Shown piece by piece: positions 28,342 through 34,310 of a DNA stretch of 34,310 bases; within the stretch, counting starts at the first letter, position 1, and every line of letters begins with the position of its first letter. Location: the NCBI GenBank assembly GCA_022574255.1, contig JACZSK010000022.1:1-34310 (forward strand). Direction: 5' to 3'. The notes beneath the pieces were generated by a model. The model had not been told where the DNA came from, did not search any database, and saw only the letters and a list, made by a program, of their open reading frames with translations. The DNA comes from Pseudomonadota bacterium. Its GTDB lineage: Bacteria > Pseudomonadota > Alphaproteobacteria > Sphingomonadales > SMXR01. Position numbers and translations under genes: made by a program.

Positions 28342-29667
28342 CTAGATGTCGCTGATATAACTGCCGGAGAAAAGATTGACCCCGGCGGCCTGACCGAATT
28401 CGAATGCCGCCGAATCATCGCATGATGCCAGGATGATGCGGTGGTTGCCCGCCTCTTCGACCATCTCTTTGAACAATTCCTGCGGACGGGCGTGACGGTA
28501 ATCCTCGAATTCCTTCACCCAACGCACTTTTTCAAAGTCGGCGGGCAATTCAGCCCGGTTGATTGCGATGAAGGCGAAGGGGTCCATGTCGGATATCATC
28601 ACCCGATATCCTTTGGCCCGCAGTTCAGCCCTTACATTCAAATAGGCGACGACATCGAGCAGGATATCTATCAGGGAGAATTCCAGGACGATTCGCTGCC
28701 CGCCTTGCGCCGCGCAACGTTTGTCGAATTCCTTGAATTCCTTTGACGATATGGTGTGGACGCTGGTCTTCAGGCAGGTTGCCAGGGCGCCGGTGTCATC
28801 TATGCTGTTGATGGCGGCCAGGGTTCTGCGATCGATTACCTCCCGCAGGCGGCGGCTTAGCAGCGGGTCGACGATAGACCGGCAGTTGGGCATCAGCGCT
28901 TCCAGCACGGAGCTGGTCGGCACAAAGCGCTCGGTCAGCACCGGTCGTGGCTCCATGGCGCCGGCGATCAGCCGCACTTCCCGCCGCTGCAAATAGGGCT
29001 CCAGATCGGCGTTGGTGATTGCCGTCATCAGTTTGCCAAGATCGCTGATCGAAAGGTCGCGCTGGATTCCCTTTTTTCCAGGGGCGCTAATCGGCTTGTA
29101 AACAACACCGGGCCGCGCAGTCTGGATCACTTTTCTGTCATCGGGTTCCTGTTTCGGCACATCCGTCAGCTTCGCGGCATTATGATCGGCGCTATCTGCC
29201 CGGCCCGATTCCTCGGGCGGCGGCGGGGAATCCGGGTCTTCGCCGGTCTCGAACCGCTGCTGCGCGAATTCCAGGAACGCGTCGTAGTCCTTCTCTATAT
29301 CGAACCAGCGGCACAGCACATCGTCTTCCGATCGTGCTTCCAGCGCCTTGAGATTCTCGTCGTCGCGCACCATGAAGCGAACTTTAAGAACGGCATCGTC
29401 CATGTCGGCAATCCGCGCGCCATTCAGAATGCACAGAACGTCGGAATTGCTGAGGACGAACATCTGTCCCTCGAAACGGCGCAGGAGAGGCGTGAATTCG
29501 TTTGTCGCGGCCCGCTGATGGTGTGGTTGGCGAAAGTATTTGGTCAGCACCGCAAAGCGCACAAGAACGGCCCGCCGGCCCTGAGTGTGCCGCTTCAGGC
29601 TCTTTACATACTCGAGCATCGCTTCTTCGGGACTCAGAAGCTTTTTACTGGCTGATTTGTTGTTCAT
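28342..29667 (-). CDS. soluble protein with degenerate GGDEF- and EAL-like domains
   Basis: The 441-residue product has no signal peptide or membrane helix. Its C-terminal third (about 315-441) resembles an EAL domain: IVLEFSLIDILLDVVAYLNVRAELRAKGYRV, then DFEKVRW, HRIILASCDD and a final FGQAAGVNLFSGSYI like the usual LGVDLxQGYxI end. The EAL triplet itself and the metal-binding acidic residues are not present as such, so phosphodiesterase activity is unlikely. The N-terminal part (RRAVLVRFAVLTKY ... MFVLSNSDVLCIL) looks faintly like a GGDEF fold. An acidic proline-rich linker joins them. It may bind c-di-GMP or a partner. The ATG at 29667 is preferred; a GTG at 29712 would add 15 residues. 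Confidence 0.7.
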   Translation of the reverse strand: MNNKSASKKLLSPEEAMLEYVKSLKRHTQGRRAVLVRFAVLTKYFRQPHHQRAATNEFTPLLRRFEGQMFVLSNSDVLCILNGARIADMDDAVLKVRFMVRDDENLKALEARSEDDVLCRWFDIEKDYDAFLEFAQQRFETGEDPDSPPPPEESGRADSADHNAAKLTDVPKQEPDDRKVIQTARPGVVYKPISAPGKKGIQRDLSISDLGKLMTAITNADLEPYLQRREVRLIAGAMEPRPVLTERFVPTSSVLEALMPNCRSIVDPLLSRRLREVIDRRTLAAINSIDDTGALATCLKTSVHTISSKEFKEFDKRCAAQGGQRIVLEFSLIDILLDVVAYLNVRAELRAKGYRVMISDMDPFAFIAINRAELPADFEKVRWVKEFEDYRHARPQELFKEMVEEAGNHRIILASCDDSAAFEFGQAAGVNLFSGSYISDI

Positions 29668-29790
29668 AGAGGTCGACCAAAAACTGTGTATTTTCAGGCC
29701 TGTAAGATGCACCTGATGCGCTTACTTTTTGGTTAAATATTGAGGGTCAGGACTCATTAATCCGGTTGCGGGCAGAATGGACGGCGATGG

Positions 29791-30504
29791 TTATGGATTT
29801 CGTTGCGCAACCAGCTTTGTCTGCGGCTTGGCGACATGCAGCCACCAGGCGCTTTCGTTGATCGAATAAATCGGCTGGTAATGCTTTATGTCCGTGTCTC
29901 GCACCACTTCAGCAATCTGGTTATCCAGGATCAGGCGTCCCATATCGGTGTCGATCATCAGCACCGCGTGATGCTTGTGACGCTGTCTGTCCACCAGAAC
30001 AACGATGCGCATGCTTGCCGGGTCAAACCCCAGTTGCTTCAGGGCGACATATTTGGCGATGGCGAAATCCTCGCAATCGCCGCTTCGGCTGTAAAATTCA
30101 CCGGGTGTGGCCCAGTGGTCGGCGGCACCCCAGTTTTCCTCGTCGGAGACATATGAAACCGCGTTGACCATGCGATTTACCGCGTTCAGCTCGGCCAGCC
30201 TGTTGCCCGCGGGGACGAAGTCCAGCGGTGAGACCTGTGGTGTTTCCGTGCCAAGTCGCGCCAGCATCCCGGTCCATTTGGTGAAAGCAGCAAGCTGTTC
30301 GCTCCTGATTTCCGACCAGCCAAACAACGCCGTTCCGGTCGTTCTCTGCCCGGTCTCCGCATTGGCCCCCTCACTGGCCCCCGCATTGGCCCCCGCATTG
30401 GCTATGACCGGGGGCAATCCTGCGCTCGACAGCAGAAGACCTGCCGCAGCCAGCAAATTCAGAAGGCGGCGTGGCCGCATTTTCATCGGGCGGGAGACAT
30501 TCAT
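29791..30504 (-). CDS. transglutaminase-like cysteine proteinase (BTLCP/LapG family)
   Basis: The 237-residue product starts with a basic region and a hydrophobic signal sequence (LLNLLAAAGLLLSSAGLPPVIA), so it is probably periplasmic. The BTLCP family catalytic triad is present: C144 in SGDCEDFAIAKY, H179 in HKHHAVLMI and D194 in LILDNQ. The best-studied member, LapG, cleaves a large adhesin and is held by the c-di-GMP receptor LapD. Here the gene 123 bases downstream on the same strand encodes a degenerate EAL-like protein, which makes a c-di-GMP link tempting but unproven. A 12 bp repeat codes the ANAGANAGASEGANAE stretch after the signal. No adhesin gene is seen nearby. Confidence 0.88.
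   Translation of the reverse strand: MNVSRPMKMRPRRLLNLLAAAGLLLSSAGLPPVIANAGANAGASEGANAETGQRTTGTALFGWSEIRSEQLAAFTKWTGMLARLGTETPQVSPLDFVPAGNRLAELNAVNRMVNAVSYVSDEENWGAADHWATPGEFYSRSGDCEDFAIAKYVALKQLGFDPASMRIVVLVDRQRHKHHAVLMIDTDMGRLILDNQIAEVVRDTDIKHYQPIYSINESAWWLHVAKPQTKLVAQRNP
30359..30406 (-). repeat. 12 bp imperfect tandem repeat in the BTLCP gene
   Basis: Four 12-base units related to GCATTGGCCCCC (as read on the plus strand) lie at 30359-30406; units 1 and 3 are identical. They encode alternating glycine-alanine-asparagine residues between the signal peptide and the catalytic domain, and are in frame. Confidence 0.75.
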
Positions 30505-30577
30505 GGCACAACCGAACTACAAGGAACTCAACTACAAAACCGCACACAGACTGTACCTGCCGGCGGTTAATGCCGCC

Positions 30578-31048
30578 TTAAACAGGCGCCGTCAGAGCGC
30601 GGCTCAGGCGCGCCGCGGCCCGGCGTGCGAAGCGCAGGGTCTCGGCCCTCCTGCGGGCCGGATTCAAGCCCGTGAAGGCGGCCTGGCGCAGGATGCTGCC
30701 ACCGTAGCGATCGGCAACAACAATGCCCGAACGCTCAGGAAGCGCGGCTGGCTGCTCCAGCAGCTCAAGGGGGAAATCGACAGCGACAGCAAAATACAGG
30801 GCGTCACAATAGTCCAGGTAATCGGGCCATTTGCGGTCGCTCCGGAAATCGGACGCGGATGCCTTGACCTCGACGAACACCAGCTTGCCGCCGCGCTCCA
30901 GGCCGGCAATATCGACGCGCCGACCGCTGCCCAGGCTGAATTCCACAAGCGTGGCAAAACCCAGGCTGTGAAAAAGCCGCTCGGCCCCGCGTGTGATATC
31001 GGCGGTCTTCAGGGCGAGGCCCGCCGGCCGGTCATTGCAGCTGCGCAT
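30578..31048 (-). CDS. mmcB: MmcB family putative DNA repair nuclease
   Basis: MmcB proteins are alphaproteobacterial DNA-damage-induced proteins with a predicted PD-(D/E)xK nuclease fold. The 156-residue product has the expected core: RRVDIAGLERGGKLVFVEVKAS, giving D46, E60 and K62 of the nuclease motif, followed by the diagnostic DFRSDRKWPDYLDYCDALYFAV and a GIVVADRYGGSILR strand. The ATG at 31048 gives normal length; a TTG at 31075 would add nine unlikely residues. In Caulobacter the homologue is LexA-regulated; I saw no obvious SOS box here. The gene is 73 bases upstream of the BTLCP gene on the same strand. Confidence 0.88.
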   Translation of the reverse strand: MRSCNDRPAGLALKTADITRGAERLFHSLGFATLVEFSLGSGRRVDIAGLERGGKLVFVEVKASASDFRSDRKWPDYLDYCDALYFAVAVDFPLELLEQPAALPERSGIVVADRYGGSILRQAAFTGLNPARRRAETLRFARRAAARLSRALTAPV

Positions 31049-31112
31049 GGCCGCAGAGTAGCGACATAAGAACAAAACAGCAACAGTTATGGAAATACCG
31101 GCTTCTGCGTCG

Positions 31113-31130
31113 AAAAATCCGCAATCCGGA
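31113..31130 (-). terminator. weak terminator after the HPt gene
   Basis: On the minus strand TCCG (31130-31127) and CGGA (31121-31118) form a short stem with a 5-base loop followed by TTTTT (31117-31113), 18 bases after the HPt gene stop. The stem is only 4 bp, so termination would be weak. Confidence 0.3.
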
Positions 31131-31147
31131 AATCGGGATAGAGATAA

Positions 31148-31555
31148 TCAGGCGGCGGTGATCTCGCTCAAACGGGAGATCAGGGCCTGGCCCTCGTCGC
31201 CCCCTTCACCATGGATACGGTTCCCGAGTATTGTATCCATTGCTTTCAGGTGGGCCGTAACAACGTCTGGCACCGCCTGCTGGTCATCATCCAGCGCCCT
31301 GAGATAGGTACACAGGGTGGTGCCGACACGGGTCATCAGAGGAAAGCCGAAACTCGAGCCCATGCCCCTGATATTATGGGCAAGGGCGTGCATTTCCTCG
31401 GTCAGGGCGGCGGGATTCTCATCATCCACCAGCCGTAACGCCAGGGTATGCAATTCCGCCAGGGTCTTTTCCGTGTAGGTGAGATAATGATCCATCAGCT
31501 CATCATCTTCCTGCACGAGTATTGACTCGTCGCCCATACCAACTGCCCAACTCAT
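31148..31555 (-). CDS. HPt-domain phosphotransfer protein
   Basis: The 135-residue, acidic, all-helical product looks like a stand-alone histidine phosphotransfer domain. The likely phospho-histidine is H60 in ALAHNIRGMGSSFGFPLM, which matches the HPt helix pattern of a histidine followed by a small, glycine-rich stretch; helical segments before and after complete a four-helix bundle. No partner kinase or receiver lies directly beside it; the regBA pair is 3 kb away and is not known to use an HPt step. A second ATG at 31537 is possible. The upstream leader holds a hairpin and a 12-codon ORF whose stop overlaps this start. Confidence 0.75.
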   Translation of the reverse strand: MSWAVGMGDESILVQEDDELMDHYLTYTEKTLAELHTLALRLVDDENPAALTEEMHALAHNIRGMGSSFGFPLMTRVGTTLCTYLRALDDDQQAVPDVVTAHLKAMDTILGNRIHGEGGDEGQALISRLSEITAA

Positions 31556-31562
31556 GCCAAGG

Positions 31563-31589
31563 TGCCAATATTGAGGGCCATCATTGGCA
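31563..31589 (-). promoter_or_regulatory. hairpin or operator just ahead of the HPt start
   Basis: TGCCAAT (31563-31569) and ATTGGCA (31583-31589) are perfect inverted copies separated by 13 bases, ending 7 bases before the HPt ATG. In the mRNA the stem would sit where ribosomes bind; in DNA it could be an operator. Confidence 0.45.
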
Positions 31590-31616
31590 TAAAATAGTTT
31601 AATTTTTACTTATTGG

Positions 31617-31635
31617 GGCGGTATTACAAACCGCC
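31617..31635 (-). repeat. short stem-loop between the hydrolase and HPt genes
   Basis: GGCGGT (31617-31622) and ACCGCC (31630-31635) form a 6 bp stem with a 7-base loop. It lies 58 bases beyond the stop of the SleB-type gene, where a terminator would be expected, but no T-run follows in that direction. Confidence 0.3.
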
Positions 31636-31693
31636 TGTCATGGACGTTTCGGGGGGGCGCCGCGGGGGCATCCATATGCCGCCTGAAATTCTC

Positions 31694-32293
31694 TTATATG
31701 CCCCGGTCGCGGTAAAATTTGTGGCGGCCATACTGGGCGGTCTGATGCATGCGGGCCTGCCAGTAGGGATTGACATAATTAGCATGATAATGGGTCGCCT
31801 GAAGGGACAGGTCCTGCCATTCCCCGGTCAGGGCGACGATGCTTATTTTCTTCGCGATACTCCAGGCGCGCCTGTCATAGGGCTGGTCCGAGCGCCCGTC
31901 GCAGGCGAAAGAAAACTGGCACCGGTGCCGCAGTCTCTCATTCTGGAAAACCACGGCGCAGATATTATCTGGATAGCGTCTGTCGCTGACCCGGTTGAGA
32001 ATAACCTGGGCCACAGCCAGCTGGCCTTCCAGTGGCTCGCTGCGCGCCTCGAAATAGACCGCCTGCGCCAGGCAGGTCTCCTGGGCAAGCAGGCCGTCCG
32101 CAGGCAATTGCACATGCAGGCCGACATAGTCCGACAATTGCGCCGGCCGTGCGGCATAGGCCAAATCAGCGACCGTCAGGCTGGCTGTAAAAGCAGGCCT
32201 GTGGGCATCCGCCAGCCGCTGCGACGGCAGCGCCAGCTGGGTCAATAATGTAGCGGCCATCACCAGGCCGGCCAGGCCATATAAACGAAACAT
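31694..32293 (-). CDS. exported SleB-type cell wall hydrolase (Hydrolase_2 family)
   Basis: The 199-residue product has an N-terminal signal sequence (MFRLYGLAGLVMAATLLTQLAL) and a Hydrolase_2 domain, the family of the spore-cortex lytic enzyme SleB. In proteobacteria these act on peptidoglycan in the periplasm. Key segments are CLAQAVYFEARSEPLEGQLAVAQV with the catalytic glutamate at about E82, ILNRVSDRRYPDNICAVVFQ, CQFSFACDG, and the C-terminal ATHYHANYVNPYW. The ATG at 32293 was chosen because the signal peptide starts there and GAGG/GAGAG lies just upstream. The organism need not sporulate; the family is widespread in alphaproteobacteria. Confidence 0.92.
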   Translation of the reverse strand: MFRLYGLAGLVMAATLLTQLALPSQRLADAHRPAFTASLTVADLAYAARPAQLSDYVGLHVQLPADGLLAQETCLAQAVYFEARSEPLEGQLAVAQVILNRVSDRRYPDNICAVVFQNERLRHRCQFSFACDGRSDQPYDRRAWSIAKKISIVALTGEWQDLSLQATHYHANYVNPYWQARMHQTAQYGRHKFYRDRGI

Positions 32294-32452
32294 CGGTTTT
32301 CTCTCGCCTCTCTTGTTATTCCGGCACCGCGCTGAACACGATTCAAGCCGGTTGCGGCACCTGCGTGCCGTTTTGCCTGAATGCGTTCTGAGTGGGTTGT
32401 TGTTTTTGCCGAAACCAAGTGCCCGGATGAACTCCGGGTCTGTTTTGATGCC

Positions 32453-32493
32453 CCTAAAATGGTGTTTGGCGACCATTTGTCAACAATTTTAGG
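32453..32493. repeat. 8 bp perfect inverted repeat enclosing a TTGACA
   Basis: CCTAAAAT (32453-32460) and ATTTTAGG (32486-32493) are perfect inverted copies 25 bases apart. Between them, on the minus strand, lies a consensus -35 hexamer TTGACA (32483-32478), about 185 bases before the hydrolase ATG; a good -10 is not visible at the right spacing. Confidence 0.4.
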
Positions 32494-32575
32494 AAAAAAG
32501 ACCATATCCGGCAAATTCGGCGAAAATGTGGTGTTTTGTTTCAGTTCAAGCGGGTGCGCAGGCCGTTTGTTGCTT

Positions 32576-32604
32576 TTGCGCGAACGCGCACTCTGGATTA
32601 GGAT
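32576..32604 (+). promoter_or_regulatory. possible promoter with overlapping palindrome for the methyltransferase gene
   Basis: The perfect palindrome TGCGCGAACGCGCA (32577-32590) overlaps a possible -35 TTGCGC (32576-32581), with TAGGAT (32599-32604) 17 bases further on as a -10. The arrangement is what a repressor operator would look like; the -35 match is poor. Confidence 0.35.
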
Positions 32605-32748
32605 GCCGAGAATCGCAGCTTTATGTTGATTGGAGTTCCCGTGGGCTATATCCATCACGTTCCTGGATCATAAGAAAAGAAGGTCATTATTTCGATTTTT
32701 GCGAATCTGCGACGGGCCGGTTCAATTATCGGCGCAACGTTTGCTGCG

Positions 32749-33588
32749 GTGCTTGCCGCGGTAATTTTGCCGGGTGCGGCGGGTGCGGCGGGCGCGGCGG
32801 GCGCGGTTGAGCCCGGCTCCCCGGGTTTTGATGAAGCGCGGCTGGCGTCGATCATCGCCGGTGCGCACCGCCTGCCTTATAACGTTGCCCGCGACCCGGC
32901 CCGGCATCCCCTGGCGACACTGCGCTTTTTTGGCCTCGCGCCGGATATGCATGTGGCTGAAATCTGGCCGGGCGGCGCCGGCTATTATGCCGAAATCATT
33001 GGCCCCTACGTGGCTGCAAAGGGGCGTTACTATGCGGTGGTGCCCTCGCTCGACCCGCGAAACGCCAGGGCCGCGCGCAGCAACAACATGCTTTTTGCAC
33101 GCTTCGAGGCAGCCCCCGACCTATATGGCCAACCCATGCGCGCTGACATGTCGGCGCGGGACCTGACGCTTTACACGGCCAACAGCCTGGACCTGGTGGT
33201 CACATTCCGCAATCTGCACAACTGGGCCGGCGCCGGCTTTGACCGGCATTTCCTGGCCGGGATTTTCAAGGCGCTGAAGCCGGGCGGCCGGCTGGGGCTG
33301 GTCGACCATCGCCTGGACGGCGCCCCCAACGAAAAAATGAGAATTTACGGTGGTTATGTGACCGAGGATTATGCCATTGAGGTTGCGAAGAGCGTCGGGT
33401 TCGAGCTTGTCGCCGCCTCCGAGGCCAACGCCAACCCAAGGGACGGGAAAGATTACGACAAAGGCGTATGGACCCTGCCGCCGACCCTGACGCTTGGTGA
33501 AAAAGACCGCGCGCTTTATATGGCGATCGGCGAATCGGATCGAATGACCCTCCTGTTTCGCAAGCCGGAAGCACAGGATCAGGAATAG
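32749..33588 (+). CDS. exported class I SAM-dependent methyltransferase-like protein
   Basis: The product belongs to a group of exported predicted methyltransferases (COG4798-like). After an alanine-rich leader come LPYNVARDPARHPLATLRFFGLAPDM, the motif I region VAEIWPGGAGYYAEII (glycine-rich SAM loop), LDLVVTFRNLHNW, LKPGGRLGLVDHR and a C-terminal strand pair. The substrate is unknown. The GTG at 32749 is the first canonical start after the in-frame stop at 32671-32673, but it cuts into a perfect signal peptide whose basic start (LRRAGSIIGATFAAVLAAVI) lies upstream. A CTG at 32707, or an ATT at 32686 just after AAGAAGG, would restore it. Four 9 bp units at 32772-32807 code its GAAGAAGAAGAV stretch. 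Confidence 0.8.
   Translation: MLAAVILPGAAGAAGAAGAVEPGSPGFDEARLASIIAGAHRLPYNVARDPARHPLATLRFFGLAPDMHVAEIWPGGAGYYAEIIGPYVAAKGRYYAVVPSLDPRNARAARSNNMLFARFEAAPDLYGQPMRADMSARDLTLYTANSLDLVVTFRNLHNWAGAGFDRHFLAGIFKALKPGGRLGLVDHRLDGAPNEKMRIYGGYVTEDYAIEVAKSVGFELVAASEANANPRDGKDYDKGVWTLPPTLTLGEKDRALYMAIGESDRMTLLFRKPEAQDQE
32772..32807 (+). repeat. 9 bp tandem repeat in the methyltransferase leader
   Basis: Four near-identical 9-base units (GGGTGCGGC twice, GGGCGCGGC, GGGCGCGGT) encode a glycine-alanine-alanine repeat at the end of the signal peptide. Copy changes would stay in frame. Confidence 0.8.
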
Positions 33589-33674
33589 GCCAGGAGCGGG
33601 CCGGGAAATTGCCAGAAAGTTGTCAAAGAATAGCGCGTGAACGGCCAGGGAATGGCCAGGGAAGGAAATACCAG

Positions 33675-33890
33675 ATGAACGCTACAGAAATAGCCCGGGT
33701 GCAGAAATATCTGCGCGAGACATTTGACAACAACCAGCTGAAATTGATCAAGCGCGGCGACACCGACGATTCCGTGGAAGTTTTGCTGGGCGAGGAATTC
33801 ATCGGCGTGGTTTACCGGGACGAGGACGAAGGCGAAGTCTCCTATCCCTTTCATATGTCTATTCTGCAGATGGATTTGCCCGAGCTTTAA
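33675..33890 (+). CDS. DUF3126 family small protein
   Basis: The 71-residue acidic product matches DUF3126, a small family found almost only in alphaproteobacteria: VQKYLRETFDNNQLKLIKRG, DDSVEVLLGEEFIGVVYRDEDEGEVSYPFHMSILQMDL. No function is known. The ATG at 33675 has GAAGGAA at 33661-33667 and gives the usual length; the longer frame from 33609 adds unsupported residues. It has no signal or membrane segment, so it is probably cytoplasmic. Confidence 0.9.
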   Translation: MNATEIARVQKYLRETFDNNQLKLIKRGDTDDSVEVLLGEEFIGVVYRDEDEGEVSYPFHMSILQMDLPEL

Positions 33891-33945
33891 CGCGCCGCGA
33901 CGTTTGGCCCCGGTATTTCAGGCCCGGTATTTCAGCAAAGAAAAT

Positions 33946-34022
33946 TGGCGCGCTCGGAGGGATTCGAACCCCCGACCCCTAGATTCGTAGTCTAGTGCTC
34001 TATCCAGCTGAGCTACGAGCGC
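33946..34022 (-). tRNA. tRNA-Arg (anticodon ACG)
   Basis: A complete 77-base cloverleaf is readable on the minus strand: acceptor GCGCTCG/CGAGCGC, D-arm GTAGCTCAGCTGGATAGAGC, anticodon stem CTAGA/TCTAG with loop CTACGAA, T-arm GGGGGTTCGAATCCC, discriminator G and an encoded CCA. The anticodon ACG (complement at 33986-33988) reads CGN arginine codons after deamination to ICG by TadA. Confidence 0.97.
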
Positions 34023-34073
34023 GGAGTGCCCGGAAGGGCGTCGCCGGTCGGCGCATGTCCGACCAGCGCGCGG

Positions 34074-34102
34074 ACCCTACTCATATTGCCGCCGCGTTTC
34101 AA
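34074..34102 (-). promoter_or_regulatory. possible promoter for tRNA-Arg
   Basis: On the minus strand TTGAAA (34102-34097) is followed after 17 bases by TAGGGT (34079-34074), about 51 bases upstream of the tRNA 5' end, leaving a normal-length 5' leader for RNase P. Confidence 0.4.
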
Positions 34103-34176
34103 GCCTTTGAAAAGGATTCTCCGTCTTTGTTTCTTCGTTGCACCGGGGCTGCGGTGCGGGGATGGCGGCGCCGGCC

Positions 34177-34205
34177 TTGTGACGTTCGCCCGCCTTCGCT
34201 AGAAT
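34177..34205 (+). promoter_or_regulatory. probable promoter for the gene at the right edge
   Basis: TTGTGA (34177-34182) and TAGAAT (34200-34205, five of six) are exactly 17 bases apart, 50 bases before the ATG at 34256. The good -10 and spacing make this a fair sigma-70-type promoter. Confidence 0.5.
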
Positions 34206-34220
34206 CGGCCAGGGTCAAGC

Positions 34221-34240
34221 AGGCTCAGACAGGCTCAGAC
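34221..34240 (+). repeat. 10 bp direct repeat in a leader
   Basis: AGGCTCAGAC occurs twice in tandem (34221-34230, 34231-34240) and AGGC starts a third time, between the promoter and the ATG of the edge gene. Confidence 0.7.
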
Positions 34241-34255
34241 AGGCAACGGATCGGC

Positions 34256-34310
34256 ATGCGGATGTATTTGAAGAAACCCTCGAGGATTGGCGGCGGCCGG
34301 GTTTGCGCTC
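34256..34310 (+). CDS. possible 5' end of a gene cut by the window edge
   Basis: An ATG at 34256 opens a frame that stays open to the edge (MRMYLKKPSRIGGGRVCA). The basic start could lead into a signal peptide or membrane segment, but too little is visible to name a family. Support comes mainly from the promoter 50 bases upstream; no good Shine-Dalgarno is visible. Confidence 0.35.
   Translation, partial: MRMYLKKPSRIGGGRVCA

Larger units (their letters stand above)
32294..32685. other. divergent intergenic region between the hydrolase and methyltransferase genes
   Basis: No gene is supported in these 392 bases. The region is A+T-richer than the genes and contains several symmetrical sites: CCCGGA/TCCGGG at 32422-32438, CCTAAAAT/ATTTTAGG at 32453-32493 enclosing a minus-strand TTGACA (32483-32478), and a perfect 14 bp palindrome at 32577-32590. 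A frame on the plus strand (32381-32629) is cysteine-rich but has no family likeness. Confidence 0.5.

Noticed and set aside
30504-31069. plus-strand frame starting MAQPNYKELNYKTAHRLYL after a GGGAG
   Set aside because: The start looks plausible, but the frame runs antisense through all of mmcB, which has diagnostic motifs. No family was recognised for it.
32381-32629. 82-codon plus-strand frame in the divergent gap
   Set aside because: No family likeness, biased composition and no ribosome-binding site; several symmetrical regulatory-looking sites cover the same stretch.

Overview
This 34.3 kb window is chromosomal DNA from an alphaproteobacterium. The evidence is the gene order rpsT-dnaA, dnaN-recF-gyrB, the run ubiE-ubiB-coaBC-dut, a RegB/RegA-type redox two-component pair, and small families typical of the class (DUF3126, MmcB, YcgN, BTLCP). 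Coding DNA is GC-rich, with a strong G/C preference at third codon positions. A Rhodospirillales-like lineage is a reasonable guess, but the sequence alone does not settle it.

Layout. Positions 186-3757 hold the translation and RNA-decay cluster truB-rpsO-pnp. A flavoprotein of the nitronate monooxygenase family follows (3845-5242). It converges on a long minus-strand operon (10822 down to 5262) reading ubiE-ubiB, coaBC-dut, a MoeB/ThiF-type E1-like enzyme and an exported SH3 protein. Going right on the plus strand come mutM, a small exported protein, an enoyl-CoA hydratase, rpsT, an 836 bp non-coding stretch, then dnaA, dnaN, recF and gyrB. A 274 bp inverted-repeat element flanked by TA sits directly on the gyrB stop codon and separates it from a class A penicillin-binding protein gene (21471-23465).

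The right third is a signalling and envelope neighbourhood. A minus-strand pair (Sco/SenC copper chaperone, then YcgN) diverges from a tight plus-strand run: exported ankyrin protein, divergent CobD/CbiB-like membrane protein, RegB-type quinone/redox kinase, RegA-type regulator. Sco/SenC genes commonly lie beside regBA, so this looks like a redox and respiration control locus with two additional members. Next come minus-strand genes for a degenerate GGDEF/EAL-like protein, a LapG-type periplasmic cysteine proteinase, an MmcB nuclease-like protein, an HPt protein and a SleB-type cell wall hydrolase. Then come an exported methyltransferase-like protein, DUF3126, tRNA-Arg(ACG) and the probable start of a gene that runs off the edge.

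Most genes are core housekeeping genes. The most unusual items are the TA-flanked MITE-like element that supplies the last base of the gyrB stop codon, the CbiB-like paralogue inside the regBA run, the pairing of a LapG-type protease with a soluble degenerate EAL protein, a four-cysteine cluster in the nitronate monooxygenase homologue, and a short ORF with a 16 bp tandem repeat that overlaps the dnaN start. No CRISPR array, prophage or intact transposase gene was seen.
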